Notes: generated by a model from the letters alone, not told the origin. Positions 8,157 through 16,236 are shown, numbered from the stretch's first letter. The stretch is 44,015 bases of DNA from UBA4312 sp002394635 (GCA_946539765.1 CAMNHO010000014.1:1-44015), one strand, 5' to 3'. Program-made: numbers and translations.

Positions 8157-8434
8157 CTCCGATACGAAGGATCGTTTGTTGTTGCTCCAATGGACTGGGA
8201 AGTTCCATGATGGTTCAAATGAGCATAGAGACTCTTCTGAAAGAGCATAATCTGACACATATCACCGTGATGCACTGTTCTCTTTCCACATTATTTCCTA
8301 ACCCTTTTGACCTGGTCATTGTCGGGCAGGATCTGGAAGGACAAGTCAAAGAATACGACCGTTCTATTGTACTGCATAATTTGATAGACCGGCAGGAATT
8401 AAAGGAAAAGCTATCGAAGTATCTTCAGTTATAA
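8153..8434 (+). CDS. PTS subunit IIB, ascorbate type (copy 3)
   Basis: 93 residues, the shortest of the four paralogues. The active-site loop is RIVCCCSNGLGSSMMVQM: the cysteine is kept but the usual following Gly is Ser. The C-terminus stops at LSKYLQL and lacks the FWIE-like tail of the others. The ATG overlaps the end of copy 2 by 4 nt, so the pair is probably made together. It is followed by a short terminator. It is unclear whether this is an alternative IIB for the IIC at 5957 or serves another permease. Confidence 0.87.
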   Translation: MTPIRRIVCCCSNGLGSSMMVQMSIETLLKEHNLTHITVMHCSLSTLFPNPFDLVIVGQDLEGQVKEYDRSIVLHNLIDRQELKEKLSKYLQL

Positions 8435-8435
8435 G

Positions 8436-8455
8436 CCGGAGCAATCCGGTTTTTT
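8436..8455 (+). terminator. Short intrinsic terminator after IIB copy 3
   Basis: CCGGA, loop GCAA, TCCGG, then six T. The stem is only 5 bp but is GC-rich with a GNRA-type loop. Confidence 0.7.
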
Positions 8456-8487
8456 AAATTTGTATTCTTTGACATGTTCTTCAATGC

Positions 8488-8544
8488 TTGCACAATCAAT
8501 TGAAATATTATGGCCTCGTATTCTCAATGCTTTTTTTGGATAAT
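8488..8544 (+). promoter_or_regulatory. Promoter/operator of the transketolase genes, like that of the PTS operon
   Basis: TTGCACAA (8488-8495), 16 nt, GGCC, then TCGTAT (8516-8521), a 17-nt spacer and GATAAT (8539-8544). The layout and spacings are the same as at 5406-5462, which argues for a shared activator. The first upstream TTGCACAAA copy seen there is not preserved here. Confidence 0.6.
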
Positions 8545-8571
8545 AAGGTTGGAAAGAAAGAAGGTTCATCA

Positions 8572-9426
8572 ATGGAGCAAACACAAAAAATGGAACTACA
8601 AGTATTAGCTGCGCGGATCCGCTATGATGTACTGGATATGTTGAAACACCGAGGCTACGGCCACTTAGGCGGGTCACTGTCTCTGGTTGAAACCATGGCT
8701 GTTCTGTATGGAAAACAAATGCATATTGATCCGAAGCATCCGGATATGGAAGATCGAGATATGCTTGTATTATCTAAAGGACATGCCGGACCGGTATGGT
8801 ACAGTGCTTTAGCGGAAGCAGGTTATTTTGATAAAGAATGGTTATATACATTAAACGATGGCGGAACCAATCTGCCAAGTCATCCGGATCGTACAAAAAC
8901 ACCGGGTGTGGATATGACAACCGGTTCTCTAGGACAAGGTACAAGCAGTGCAGCCGGCATTGCTTTAGGACAGAAACTTCGCAAGGAAGACCGATATACC
9001 TATCTGATTGTCGGGGATGGAGAACTGAATGAAGGACAGTGTTGGGAGGCTTTTCAATTTATCGCAGCCCATCGTATCAACAACTGCATCGTACTGATCG
9101 ATGAAAATAAACGGCAGCTGGATGGCTATACAAAAGACATCCTGGATCCTTTCAGCATCCCGGATAAAATGAAAGCTTTCGGTTTTCACACACAGGTTGT
9201 GAAAGGGGATGACATCCAGGCAATTGATGAGGCCATCGAATGCGCCAAATCCATCAAGGATCAGGCAGTATGTATCGTATTGGACACCATCAAAGGACAG
9301 GGTGTGCCTTACTTCGAACAAATGGTTTCCAATCACTCTGTGAAATTCAACAATGAAAAAACGATCCAGGCTGCTAATCAAGCTATGGAACAATTACAGG
9401 CATTCATTGCCGGAAAGGAGCAGTAA
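8572..9426 (+). CDS. Transketolase, N-terminal (TPP-binding) subunit
   Basis: Together with the next gene this forms a split transketolase, moving two-carbon ketol units between sugar phosphates with thiamine diphosphate. 284 residues. The thiamine diphosphate motif is present (VGDGELNEGQCWEA), as are substrate-side elements (LSKGHAGPVWYSALAEAG and TGSLGQGTSSAAGIALGQ). The frame is open from 8488, but that start lies in the promoter. ATG 8572 follows GAAAGAAGG and begins MEQTQK, so it is preferred. The stop abuts the start of the C-terminal subunit. Split transketolases next to a PTS usually serve catabolism of a pentose-type sugar rather than housekeeping; that is inference. Confidence 0.94.
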   Translation: MEQTQKMELQVLAARIRYDVLDMLKHRGYGHLGGSLSLVETMAVLYGKQMHIDPKHPDMEDRDMLVLSKGHAGPVWYSALAEAGYFDKEWLYTLNDGGTNLPSHPDRTKTPGVDMTTGSLGQGTSSAAGIALGQKLRKEDRYTYLIVGDGELNEGQCWEAFQFIAAHRINNCIVLIDENKRQLDGYTKDILDPFSIPDKMKAFGFHTQVVKGDDIQAIDEAIECAKSIKDQAVCIVLDTIKGQGVPYFEQMVSNHSVKFNNEKTIQAANQAMEQLQAFIAGKEQ

Positions 9427-10383
9427 ATGTTTACCGTCAGAGAAAATAGAAACGATCTGGGTAAAGACCTATGTGTCGTGGTCGCTGATTCCATCATTGA
9501 TTCTATGAAAGAAAACGACAAGGTCATAGCTCTGGAGGCAGATCTCGGTGGCGCCAGCAAATCCACCCGGATCAAAGAAGCCTTTCCGGAACGATACGTA
9601 CAATGTGGCATTGCCGAAGCCAACATGATGGGTATCGCAGCCGGATTATCTGTTAAAGGTTTTATTCCTTTTGTTCATACATTTGCTCCGTTTACGACCC
9701 GAAGAGCACTGGATCAGCTCTATTTATCCGGTGCCTACGCCAAGAATACGATCAATATCTACGGCTCGGATCCCGGATTTACCGTAGCCGCTAATGGAGG
9801 GACGCATACCTCCTTTGAAGATATGGCCATTTTAAGAGCCATTCCCGAAGTTACCATTGTGGATGCTGCCGATGATACCCAGCTGGAATGGATCGTAAAA
9901 ACGTTTGCCACGATGGAAGGCATTCATTATTTCCGTGCCAACCGAAAACCGGTTCGCAACGTATACGAGAAAGGTTCCACCTTTACCTTTGGCAAAGGAA
10001 ATATCCTGAAAAAAGGCGATGATGTATTGATCATTACATGTGGTCAACTTGTCAGTGATGCGCTCGATTGTCAGGAAACTTTAGCCAAAGAAGGAATTCA
10101 TTGCGAGCTCATCGATATGTTTACGATCAAACCGCTGGATACGGCATTGATTCTATCCGAAATCGAAGGAAAGAAAGCCTTGGTAACCTTCGAAAACCAT
10201 TCTGTCATCGGTGGTTTAGGCAGTGCCGTGGCCGAAGTCCTGAGTGATCATAACGTGCATATTCCAATGAAACGAATTGGAGTTCAAGATCGTTTTGGCC
10301 AGGTAGGTACTGCAGACTATCTGCAGAAGGCATTCGGCTTAACAGCCCAGGATTTGGCACAAGCCATTCGCTCTCTCCTTTAA
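9427..10383 (+). CDS. Transketolase, C-terminal subunit
   Basis: 318 residues covering the pyrimidine-binding and C-terminal domains. RYVQCGIAEANMMGIAAGLS carries the conserved Glu that activates thiamine diphosphate, followed by IPFVHTFAPFTTRRALDQL. The start comes directly after the stop of the N-terminal subunit, with AAAGGAGCAGTAA before the ATG. The two subunits are expected to form an alpha2beta2 enzyme. A PTS IIB gene follows 49 nt later without a terminator between, so it is in the same unit. Confidence 0.94.
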   Translation: MFTVRENRNDLGKDLCVVVADSIIDSMKENDKVIALEADLGGASKSTRIKEAFPERYVQCGIAEANMMGIAAGLSVKGFIPFVHTFAPFTTRRALDQLYLSGAYAKNTINIYGSDPGFTVAANGGTHTSFEDMAILRAIPEVTIVDAADDTQLEWIVKTFATMEGIHYFRANRKPVRNVYEKGSTFTFGKGNILKKGDDVLIITCGQLVSDALDCQETLAKEGIHCELIDMFTIKPLDTALILSEIEGKKALVTFENHSVIGGLGSAVAEVLSDHNVHIPMKRIGVQDRFGQVGTADYLQKAFGLTAQDLAQAIRSLL

Positions 10384-10432
10384 AAACCCCAAAACCAGAC
10401 TATGAAAGCGAGCAAAACAGAAAGGAATTGAC

Positions 10433-10738
10433 ATGAATCAAATACGGAAAATTATCTGCTGTTGTGGAAACGGACTCGGAAGTTCCATGATCGTGCAGAT
10501 GAATGTAGAAAAACTCCTCAAACAAATGGGACTTCATAATATAGCGGTTCGGCACACTTCCATCTCCGAAGTCAACGCCTCGCAAGCCGACCTGTTTGTG
10601 GTAGGACTGGATATTGAGCCACAAATGAAAACATATCCTCGTGTCATCATATTAAAAGATCTGGTTAATTTGGAAGAATTAAAGGAAAAACTGCTTCTGG
10701 CTTTCTCTTATAAAGACAATACATTCCACATTAAATAA
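10433..10738 (+). CDS. PTS subunit IIB, ascorbate type (copy 4)
   Basis: 101 residues. The loop KIICCCGNGLGSSMIVQMN is the classical CGNGxGSS form, and the protein aligns by eye over its whole length with copy 1 at 7428. The start is supported by AGAAAGGAATTGAC before the ATG. It is the last gene of the transketolase unit and ends at a hairpin. Two near-full-length IIBs (copies 1 and 4) placed in two units with the same promoter design suggest either dosage or two sugar partners for one IIC. Confidence 0.92.
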   Translation: MNQIRKIICCCGNGLGSSMIVQMNVEKLLKQMGLHNIAVRHTSISEVNASQADLFVVGLDIEPQMKTYPRVIILKDLVNLEELKEKLLLAFSYKDNTFHIK

Positions 10739-10750
10739 AAACTCTCTTCC

Positions 10751-10783
10751 GTAAAAGATACTTCCCCGTGAAGTATCTTTTAC
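10751..10783 (+). terminator. Long hairpin ending the transketolase unit
   Basis: A 14-bp stem (GTAAAAGATACTTC with GAAGTATCTTTTAC) around loop CCCGT, followed by a weak TTTAAC tail. Probably a terminator, less typical for its poor U-tract. Confidence 0.6.
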
Positions 10784-10789
10784 TTTAAC

Positions 10790-10816
10790 AAAAAAAAGAG
10801 AGCTCGCTAGGAGCTC
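10790..10816 (-). terminator. Intrinsic terminator after the DHFR gene
   Basis: The minus strand has GAGCTC, loop CTAGC, GAGCTC, then TCTTTTTTTT. It ends the murI-to-DHFR operon and faces the plus-strand hairpin at 10751. Confidence 0.75.
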
Positions 10817-10896
10817 CGGAAAACATTCTACATATGATCAAGCCATGCAGTACATTTTTCTATTGTATTGTATGGCTTTATTTGACAGTATCCCTG

Positions 10897-11370
10897 TCAT
10901 TTAGTGTAGGAAACCCAACGGACACGAATTCCATCCTCTTCCTGCACATCCAATACCGTTTCGGTATATTTCTCTTTGTCAAATGCTGGAAAATAGACAT
11001 CGGCCTCGGCTGCCGCATCGATTTCCGTCAATAACAATTCATCGGCATAGGGAAGCAGCTGCGCATAAATTTGTGCACCGCCGATTCCGTAGACCGTTTC
11101 ATCCTTATCCTGATACGCCTTTAAAAAATCCTCGATGGAGTGAAACAGTTCCACATCCTCATAATCCGGATTCCCCCGGGAAATGATGACATGATGGCGG
11201 TTGGGCAGTTTATGCGGAAGTGAATCAAAGGTCTTTCTTCCCATCACGACCGTATGGCCCGTCGTTGTCTGGCGGAAAAAACGCATATCCTTTTTAAAAT
11301 GCCAGATCAGATCGTTGTCTTTACCCAATTCCCGGTTTTTTCCAATGGCTGCAATCAATACCAGTTTCAT
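10897..11370 (-). CDS. folA: Dihydrofolate reductase
   Basis: It reduces dihydrofolate to tetrahydrofolate with NADPH, replenishing the folate oxidised by thymidylate synthase next door. 157 residues, normal size. Visible landmarks: N-terminal LVLIAAIGKNRELGKDNDLI with the flexible loop, WHFKKDMRFFR, VVMGRKTFDSLP with the cofactor-binding region, and VYGIGGAQIYAQLL. The frame also has a GTG two codons upstream at 11376; ATG 11370 is chosen because AGTAGG is suitably spaced from it. Promoterless, last gene of the operon. Firm call. Confidence 0.96.
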   Translation of the reverse strand: MKLVLIAAIGKNRELGKDNDLIWHFKKDMRFFRQTTTGHTVVMGRKTFDSLPHKLPNRHHVIISRGNPDYEDVELFHSIEDFLKAYQDKDETVYGIGGAQIYAQLLPYADELLLTEIDAAAEADVYFPAFDKEKYTETVLDVQEEDGIRVRWVSYTK

Positions 11371-11376
11371 AGACAC

Positions 11377-12249
11377 CTACTGCGCTAACGGGAAGCGTAT
11401 TTTTCCCATGTGCTGATAGTTTTCCAATTTGATATCCTTAAGATCCGTACTGTTATCAAACGCATAAAAATCTTTAATGTCCGGATTGAGCCAAAGCTTT
11501 GGAGCTGGCAGATCTCCTTGAGTATGATAGCGTTCCAGCTGTTCTTTGATCCCATCGATCTGATTAACATAAATATGAGCATCCTTGATGGACCACGATA
11601 AGGTTCCCGGCTGCAGTCCGGTTACCTGAGCCAGCATCCGTAATAAGACAGCGTATTGGGTCACATTAAACGGAAGTCCCAATGGTACATCGCAGCTGCG
11701 CTGGTGCACCCACGCATTCAGCTTCCCTTCAGTAATATCCCATTCACTGCTCCATACACAGCTAGGCAAAACGGCTGTATCGAGATAATCATCCTGCCAT
11801 AAGGACATCACCCGGCGGCGATCCTCCGGATGGTTCTGCAAGGAATCGATCAAGCGGTCAATCAGTTGAAAACGTCGGACGATATATCCATAGGCTGTAC
11901 CGATGGTATGCGCATAGGCTGGATCAAAGTGCTTGAGAACCGCTCCGGTCTTTTCATCGCACCAGTCTCCGTTTTCATTGATTTCCCACAGATCCCAAAT
12001 ATGGACATTCCTTTCCTGCAGCCAGCGAATGTCATTGGATTGTGCCTGATAGATCCACAACATTTCCAGTACCGCCTGGCGGATAAACAACTGTTTTGTC
12101 GTCAGGATCGGAAATTCCTTCCCTACATCCAGATCAAAGGTGGCACTTGGGATCTTAACCGTATCCACTCCTGTCCGGTTATGTACCTGTACCCCGTGGG
12201 TCAATATATTTTCACATAATTCACAATAGATCTTATCCCATGTTGACAT
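11377..12249 (-). CDS. thyA: Thymidylate synthase
   Basis: ThyA methylates dUMP to dTMP with methylenetetrahydrofolate, making dihydrofolate. 290 residues. The catalytic cysteine is in AVLPSCVWSSEWDI; the phosphate- and dUMP-binding stretch QRSCDVPLGLPFNVTQYA and the terminal HMGKIRFPLAQ region are intact. Family members more often read PPCH around the cysteine; here it is PSCV, a variation that keeps the nucleophile. It is 2 nt downstream of the HAD hydrolase gene and 6 nt upstream of the DHFR ATG, a classical thyA-folA pair. Confidence 0.96.
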   Translation of the reverse strand: MSTWDKIYCELCENILTHGVQVHNRTGVDTVKIPSATFDLDVGKEFPILTTKQLFIRQAVLEMLWIYQAQSNDIRWLQERNVHIWDLWEINENGDWCDEKTGAVLKHFDPAYAHTIGTAYGYIVRRFQLIDRLIDSLQNHPEDRRRVMSLWQDDYLDTAVLPSCVWSSEWDITEGKLNAWVHQRSCDVPLGLPFNVTQYAVLLRMLAQVTGLQPGTLSWSIKDAHIYVNQIDGIKEQLERYHTQGDLPAPKLWLNPDIKDFYAFDNSTDLKDIKLENYQHMGKIRFPLAQ

Positions 12250-12251
12250 AC

Positions 12252-13079
12252 TTATACCTCGTTAAAAAAATAATCTTCCAGAAAGTGTCCGACAGCACTT
12301 TCATCATTGGTCAATGCGGTCACATGATCGGCAGCCTGTTTGGTGATAGCCTTGCCGTTTTTCATGCAGACACCCACACCGGCCATTCCCAGCATTTCCC
12401 GGTCGTTTTCTGCGTCTCCAAAGGCCATAATATGATCGAGTGTCGTACCATAGTGCTTAGCCAGCCTGGCAAGTCCGAATCCCTTATTGGTTCGCGGATC
12501 CAGATATTCAAAATAATTTGGTCCGGTCGGATAACCGATCAGATTTTCATGATGGAATTCTTTAGCCCGCTGTTCTACGACAGGCATCATCTTTTCATCC
12601 TTGCACCAGATGACCACCTTATTAATATCCCTGTCGATCAGAAACGACTCTAGGTCGGTTTCCACTTCAAAGGCCCCATAAGAATCAGCTTCTTCCCTGG
12701 TTTCTCTGGTGATTTTATTCAAAAATTTCACAGGTCCGATCAAAACATAAAACTCAACTTCCAGATCCTCAAAAAAATGAATCACATCAATGGCATCATT
12801 TCCCGATACCAGATGATAATCCTCTTTTTCCTTGCTCCGCATATCATATAATGTGCCACCGTTCATTCCAACGATAAAGCTGACGCTGTCTAATATGCCC
12901 CAGTCTCTTAACATCGGACGTACAGTATCGATCGGACGGCCGGAACAAATACCGAAAAGGATCCCTTTTTCCTTTAACCGGGAGATCATCTGCCGGTTAA
13001 AAGGCGGGACTTCTTTTTCGGAATTCAGAAAGGTCCCATCCAGATCCGTGGCAACCAATGTAATCTCTTTACGTTCCAT
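12252..13079 (-). CDS. Cof-type HAD-IIB family hydrolase
   Basis: 275 residues. Motif I is LVATDLDGTFLNSEKEVP with the nucleophile Asp, motif II/cap entry GICSGRPIDTVRP, and motif IV IMAFGDAENDREMLGMAGVG with the Mg-binding acidic residues. Cof-type members are cytoplasmic phosphatases of sugar phosphates, flavin or other phosphorylated metabolites; the substrate cannot be told. It sits between the M18 aminopeptidase gene (1 nt gap) and thyA, an operon of unrelated housekeeping functions, so context does not help. Confidence 0.9.
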   Translation of the reverse strand: MERKEITLVATDLDGTFLNSEKEVPPFNRQMISRLKEKGILFGICSGRPIDTVRPMLRDWGILDSVSFIVGMNGGTLYDMRSKEKEDYHLVSGNDAIDVIHFFEDLEVEFYVLIGPVKFLNKITRETREEADSYGAFEVETDLESFLIDRDINKVVIWCKDEKMMPVVEQRAKEFHHENLIGYPTGPNYFEYLDPRTNKGFGLARLAKHYGTTLDHIMAFGDAENDREMLGMAGVGVCMKNGKAITKQAADHVTALTNDESAVGHFLEDYFFNEV

Positions 13080-13080
13080 T

Positions 13081-14460
13081 CTATTTCATATCCTTTAAAA
13101 AGGCTTTATATCCACAATATGCCTCATAGACATCCGCCTTGCTGGCAAGCTCGAATGGCGCATGCATATTGTGCAAAGGTACACCACAATCAATGACATT
13201 CATACCGTAATTAGCAAGAATATAGGCAATGGTACCTCCGCCACCGGCATCAACTTTTCCCAGCTCTCCTGTCTGCCATATTACGTCATTGGCATCCATC
13301 ACAGCGCGCAGTCTGGCCACATATTCCGCATTGGCATCGTTGCATCCGCTCTTTCCGCGGGCTCCGGTGTACTTATTGAATGCCAGCCCGTAACCAAAAC
13401 GAGGCATATTGTTGTTGGGTGCCGATACATCAGCGTAATTCGGATCATGCGCTGCACAGACATCGCTAGACAACATGCTGGAATGTAAGAAAGAACGTTT
13501 ACAGGCCAGCTCACTGTATTCTCCCATCGCGTTGATGACCTCAGCTACAAAGTTTTCAAAGAACCGCGACTGCATACCGGTCGCCCCCTGAGATCCAACC
13601 TCTTCTTTATCCACAAGCAGACAAACGGCACTCTTTTCCACATGGTCTAGTTCGAGCATTGCCTGTAAAGACGTATAGGCACAGACCTTGTCATCCTGCC
13701 CATAGCCCAGCACCAGCGAACGATCCAGTCCACAGTCTCTAGCCGGCCCAGCCGGTACGACCTCCAGCTCTGCACTGATGAAATCTTCTTCCTCAAATCC
13801 ATATGTCTTCTTCAATATAGACAGGATATTGGCTTTGACAGCTTCTTTTTCTTCCTGTTCCAAAGGAATGGATCCGATGGTCACATTCAAGCTTTCGCCT
13901 TCAATAACCTCAGCCGCCTTTTTCTGCATACGGTCAGAGGATAAATGGATCAGCAGATCACTGATCACAAAAACAGGATCCTCCGGCTGATCGCCAATCT
14001 GGATATCGATGGTCGTACCATCCTTTAAACAGACAACACCATAGATTGCCAGAGGAACAGTGACCCATTGATATTTTTTGACACCACCATAATAATGCGT
14101 ATCAAAAAAAGCAAGTTGTCCTTCTTCATATAGCGGATGCTGCTTCAAATCCAGACGCGGGGAATCAATATGGGCTCCCACAATGTTCATTCCCTTTTCC
14201 AAAGGAAGATCTCCAATATGCATCAAGGCAATGGATTTGTTCATCTGGTTCATATAAACTTTATCCTGTGCTTTCAGATGCATTCCCTTTTCAATGATTT
14301 CTTCAATATTGATATAGCCGGCTTCCTTGGCAAGAGCCTCGGCTTTTTTCATAAAGGTTCGTTCGGTTTTTGCCTGACTTAAAAAGTCAATGTAACCTTT
14401 ATTGAAACCCATGACGGTTTTCATTTGTTCTTCGTTATATTTTTTCCATGCCAGTTTCAT
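13081..14460 (-). CDS. M18 family aminopeptidase
   Basis: A 459-residue cytoplasmic zinc aminopeptidase of the aspartyl-aminopeptidase/aminopeptidase I family. Metal and catalytic landmarks visible: NIVGAHIDSPRLDLK (His ligand, Asp), LVDKEEVGSQGATGM (catalytic and ligand Glu), SMLSSDVCAAHDPNYAD (Asp region) and CGVPLHNMHAPFELASK (His ligand near the C-terminus). It removes N-terminal residues from peptides. The start overlaps the murI stop by 4 nt (ATGA), so the two are co-translated. Length matches the bacterial M18 family. Firm family call. Confidence 0.94.
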   Translation of the reverse strand: MKLAWKKYNEEQMKTVMGFNKGYIDFLSQAKTERTFMKKAEALAKEAGYINIEEIIEKGMHLKAQDKVYMNQMNKSIALMHIGDLPLEKGMNIVGAHIDSPRLDLKQHPLYEEGQLAFFDTHYYGGVKKYQWVTVPLAIYGVVCLKDGTTIDIQIGDQPEDPVFVISDLLIHLSSDRMQKKAAEVIEGESLNVTIGSIPLEQEEKEAVKANILSILKKTYGFEEEDFISAELEVVPAGPARDCGLDRSLVLGYGQDDKVCAYTSLQAMLELDHVEKSAVCLLVDKEEVGSQGATGMQSRFFENFVAEVINAMGEYSELACKRSFLHSSMLSSDVCAAHDPNYADVSAPNNNMPRFGYGLAFNKYTGARGKSGCNDANAEYVARLRAVMDANDVIWQTGELGKVDAGGGGTIAYILANYGMNVIDCGVPLHNMHAPFELASKADVYEAYCGYKAFLKDMK

Positions 14461-15224
14461 AATTTATTCTCCAGTCGCTGATATAAACGCTTTGATAATT
14501 CAATTTTGGAAGGATCCGAGTTCATCCATTGGATAGCTCCTCCTCTTTCATTCAACAGGTTTTTTTCCATCAGAATATCCTTCAGATGACGAGCTGTTCC
14601 TTCATTACCATCAATCAAAGATACCCTATCTGACAATTCTTTAACAAGGCTGTCTTTATAGTATACAAAATGAGTACAGCCCAGAACGATACTGTCCACC
14701 GGTCCGGATTGCCGGATATAATCCTGCAGGATCGTATGGATCTGATCCATCTGATCCAGTCGGTCTTCTTCCACAATTTCCACCAGTTTCGGACAAGGAA
14801 CCTTGGTAATCGTATGTTCATCCTGATAACGGGCCATCAGCCTGGCAAATTTCTTTTCCTGTAAAGTCAGCTGCGTTGCCCATACCGCGATCCGCTGATG
14901 TTCTCCTTTTTCGCAAGCCGGTTTCAAGGCCGGTTCCATACCGATGATATCGATATCATATCTTTTTCTCAACAAAGGTACACAAGCGCTGGTTGCCGTA
15001 TTGCACGCAATCACAATGCTCTTGACTCCTTTTTCTACCAGCCAGTCGCAAATGGCTATACTTCGCTCTGTTACTTCTTCCTTTGATTTTGTTCCATACG
15101 GGTTATATTTGGAATCCCCGATAAAAATCAGATCTTCGCCAGGCATCAACTGATGAATTTCATCCAGGACCGTCAATCCACCCATGCCGGAATCAAAGAC
15201 TCCGATCGGACTTTGCGCATTCAT
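14457..15224 (-). CDS. murI: Glutamate racemase
   Basis: MurI makes D-glutamate for peptidoglycan. The two catalytic cysteines are present in IVIACNTATSACVP and SIVLGCTHFVYYK, and IGVFDSGMGGLTVLDEI is the classical N-terminus. The frame is open to an ATG at 15239, but GGAGGG lies between that and the ATG at 15224 and serves the latter, so the protein starts MNAQSPIGVFD and has 255 residues. First gene of a five-gene unit (murI, M18, HAD, thyA, DHFR) behind an extended -10 promoter. Confidence 0.95.
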   Translation of the reverse strand: MNAQSPIGVFDSGMGGLTVLDEIHQLMPGEDLIFIGDSKYNPYGTKSKEEVTERSIAICDWLVEKGVKSIVIACNTATSACVPLLRKRYDIDIIGMEPALKPACEKGEHQRIAVWATQLTLQEKKFARLMARYQDEHTITKVPCPKLVEIVEEDRLDQMDQIHTILQDYIRQSGPVDSIVLGCTHFVYYKDSLVKELSDRVSLIDGNEGTARHLKDILMEKNLLNERGGAIQWMNSDPSKIELSKRLYQRLENKL

Positions 15225-15248
15225 ACTGCATCCCTCCATGCGTTCCTC

Positions 15249-15258
15249 ATTATATCAT
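15249..15258 (-). promoter_or_regulatory. Extended -10 promoter of the murI operon
   Basis: Minus-strand TGATATAAT has its -10 hexamer at 15254-15249, about 25 nt before the murI start. The -35 is poor, as is common with an extended -10. Confidence 0.5.
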
Positions 15259-15293
15259 AAAACCCAAGGGGAAATGAACGAGAATACTCTATA

Positions 15294-15738
15294 TAAAGAA
15301 AGGACCAGCCTTTCGACTGATCCTTGATATGTCCATTCAACTCTTGTTATTTTTTTGTGCTTGTGTCTTTTTTTATCTTCTATTTTGTACACGACACTTT
15401 TTTTCACCCTGTCTTTTACTTCGGATCGTTATCCTACCTCTTTTTACCGATTTTCCTGTCCCCCGACAGTCTTTCTTCTTCATCAGACTTTTCTATCTCT
15501 GATTACTAATCAGTCTACAGGATGTATTTCACACATTTCTGATGTTTCCTCTTTTTTCCGGTCTTTTTATTTGTATTATTTTATTGCTCCGGATATTTCT
15601 GATTCTCCATCTTTTCCTTTTTCTTCTTTTAGGCCTTCAAATGTAAGAATTCACTTATATCATCTGTCGGCCCTGTGTGACAAGAGTCTCCTGGATCTTA
15701 AACAGATTTCTTATCTGTTTTACCCTAATTTACTTGGT
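15294..15738 (-). ncRNA. Putative structured non-coding RNA, copy A
   Basis: The 1.1-kb gap between murI and hisE has no credible protein gene. On its minus strand lies a roughly 440-nt purine-rich transcript unit with promoter TTGAAA (15772-15767), N16, TATGAT (15750-15745). A 5' hairpin AACAGAT/ATCTGTT spans 15719-15701. A closing helix pairs ACUCUUG (15687-15681) with CAAGAGU (15346-15340), extended by UCCA (15695-15692) with UGGA (15335-15332) across a GGAG/UGAA internal loop. The 3' end is a 10-bp hairpin with a GAAA loop (15324-15301) followed by UUCUUUAU. A second diverged copy lies just upstream. The same elements occur in the same order in both copies, while the sequence between is poorly conserved, as expected for a structured RNA. 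No known family was recognised. Confidence 0.6.
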
Positions 15739-15744
15739 GACTTA

Positions 15745-15791
15745 ATCATAGCACACTTATTTCAGATTTCAATTGCCCTGGAAAAATTGGT
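15745..15791 (-). promoter_or_regulatory. Promoter of ncRNA copy A
   Basis: TTGAAA, 16-nt spacer ending in TGC, then TATGAT (extended -10). Just upstream ACCAATTTTTCC (15791-15780) matches ACCAATCTTTCC at the same place before copy B, so the duplication includes upstream DNA. Confidence 0.6.
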
Positions 15792-15847
15792 ACTTTTTCT
15801 GGAAAAGTATTGATCATACCATGACATTCTAACCTTTTTAACCAAAT

Positions 15848-16236
15848 AAGAAGGACCAATCTTTCGATTGGCCCCTTTATCTCCATTCAACTCTTGTTCC
15901 TGCAGGTGGTTTGCTTGCCACCTTTTACATCCTTTATATTTCTATTTACATCGGATCGCTTTCCGCTTTCCTTTACTGATTCCTCAGACTTTACTGCTTC
16001 TGGTTCATCAGCATTGGATCTGTATCTATATATTTTTACTCAGGATGTTTCTACCAATGTTCGATGTTTCTTTTCCTGTATCTTATTATACACAGTTTTG
16101 AAAAGTCACATCTTTACAACAATCGTCTTTTATTTTTTATTTTGGCTTTCATGTAAGTTTTCACTTTTTAAGCCTTCGGGAATCAAGAGTATCCTGGATT
16201 TCAAACAGACATTCATCTGTTCTACTCTCTTTTGGT
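15848..16236 (-). ncRNA. Putative structured non-coding RNA, copy B
   Basis: A second unit of about 390 nt, organised like copy A. The promoter is TTGAAA (16270-16265), N16, TACTAT (16248-16243). The 5' hairpin AACAGA/TCTGTT spans 16221-16204. The closing helix pairs ACUCUUG (16190-16184) with CAAGAGU (15896-15890), plus UCCA (16198-16195) with UGGA (15885-15882), around a GGAU/UGAA internal loop. A GAAA-loop terminator lies at 15876-15852. Inside, AAGU-GAAA-ACUU sits within a GGCUU/AAGCC stem, and an AGGUGG/CCACCU hairpin precedes the 3' strand of the closing helix. Bases in several helices differ from copy A while pairing is kept. The region is 45-60 nt downstream of hisE, with no clear terminator between. 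Confidence 0.6.
15852..15876 (-). terminator. GAAA-loop terminator of ncRNA copy B
   Basis: Minus strand GGGCCAATC, loop GAAA, GATTGGTCC, then TTCTTATTT. The copy A counterpart is at 15324-15301. Neither has a T-tract on the plus strand, which fixes the direction. Confidence 0.7.

Noticed and set aside
10751..10783. The 14-bp hairpin after the fourth IIB gene as an attenuator or riboswitch
   Set aside because: It lies after the last gene of the unit and has nothing downstream on the plus strand to control.
15355..15813. Plus-strand reading frame of 152 codons in the 15.3-16.3 kb gap
   Set aside because: It is a pyrimidine-rich by-product of the purine-rich minus-strand RNA copy A. It has no ribosome site, and its similarity to the frame at 15894 is only the shared RNA bases (LTF/TSDR region).
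15294..16236. The RNA pair as 6S RNA, tmRNA, SRP RNA or RNase P RNA
   Set aside because: Length and structure do not fit 6S; no tRNA-like ends with a tag frame for tmRNA; no visible conserved core of RNase P or SRP. Not excluded by a covariance search.
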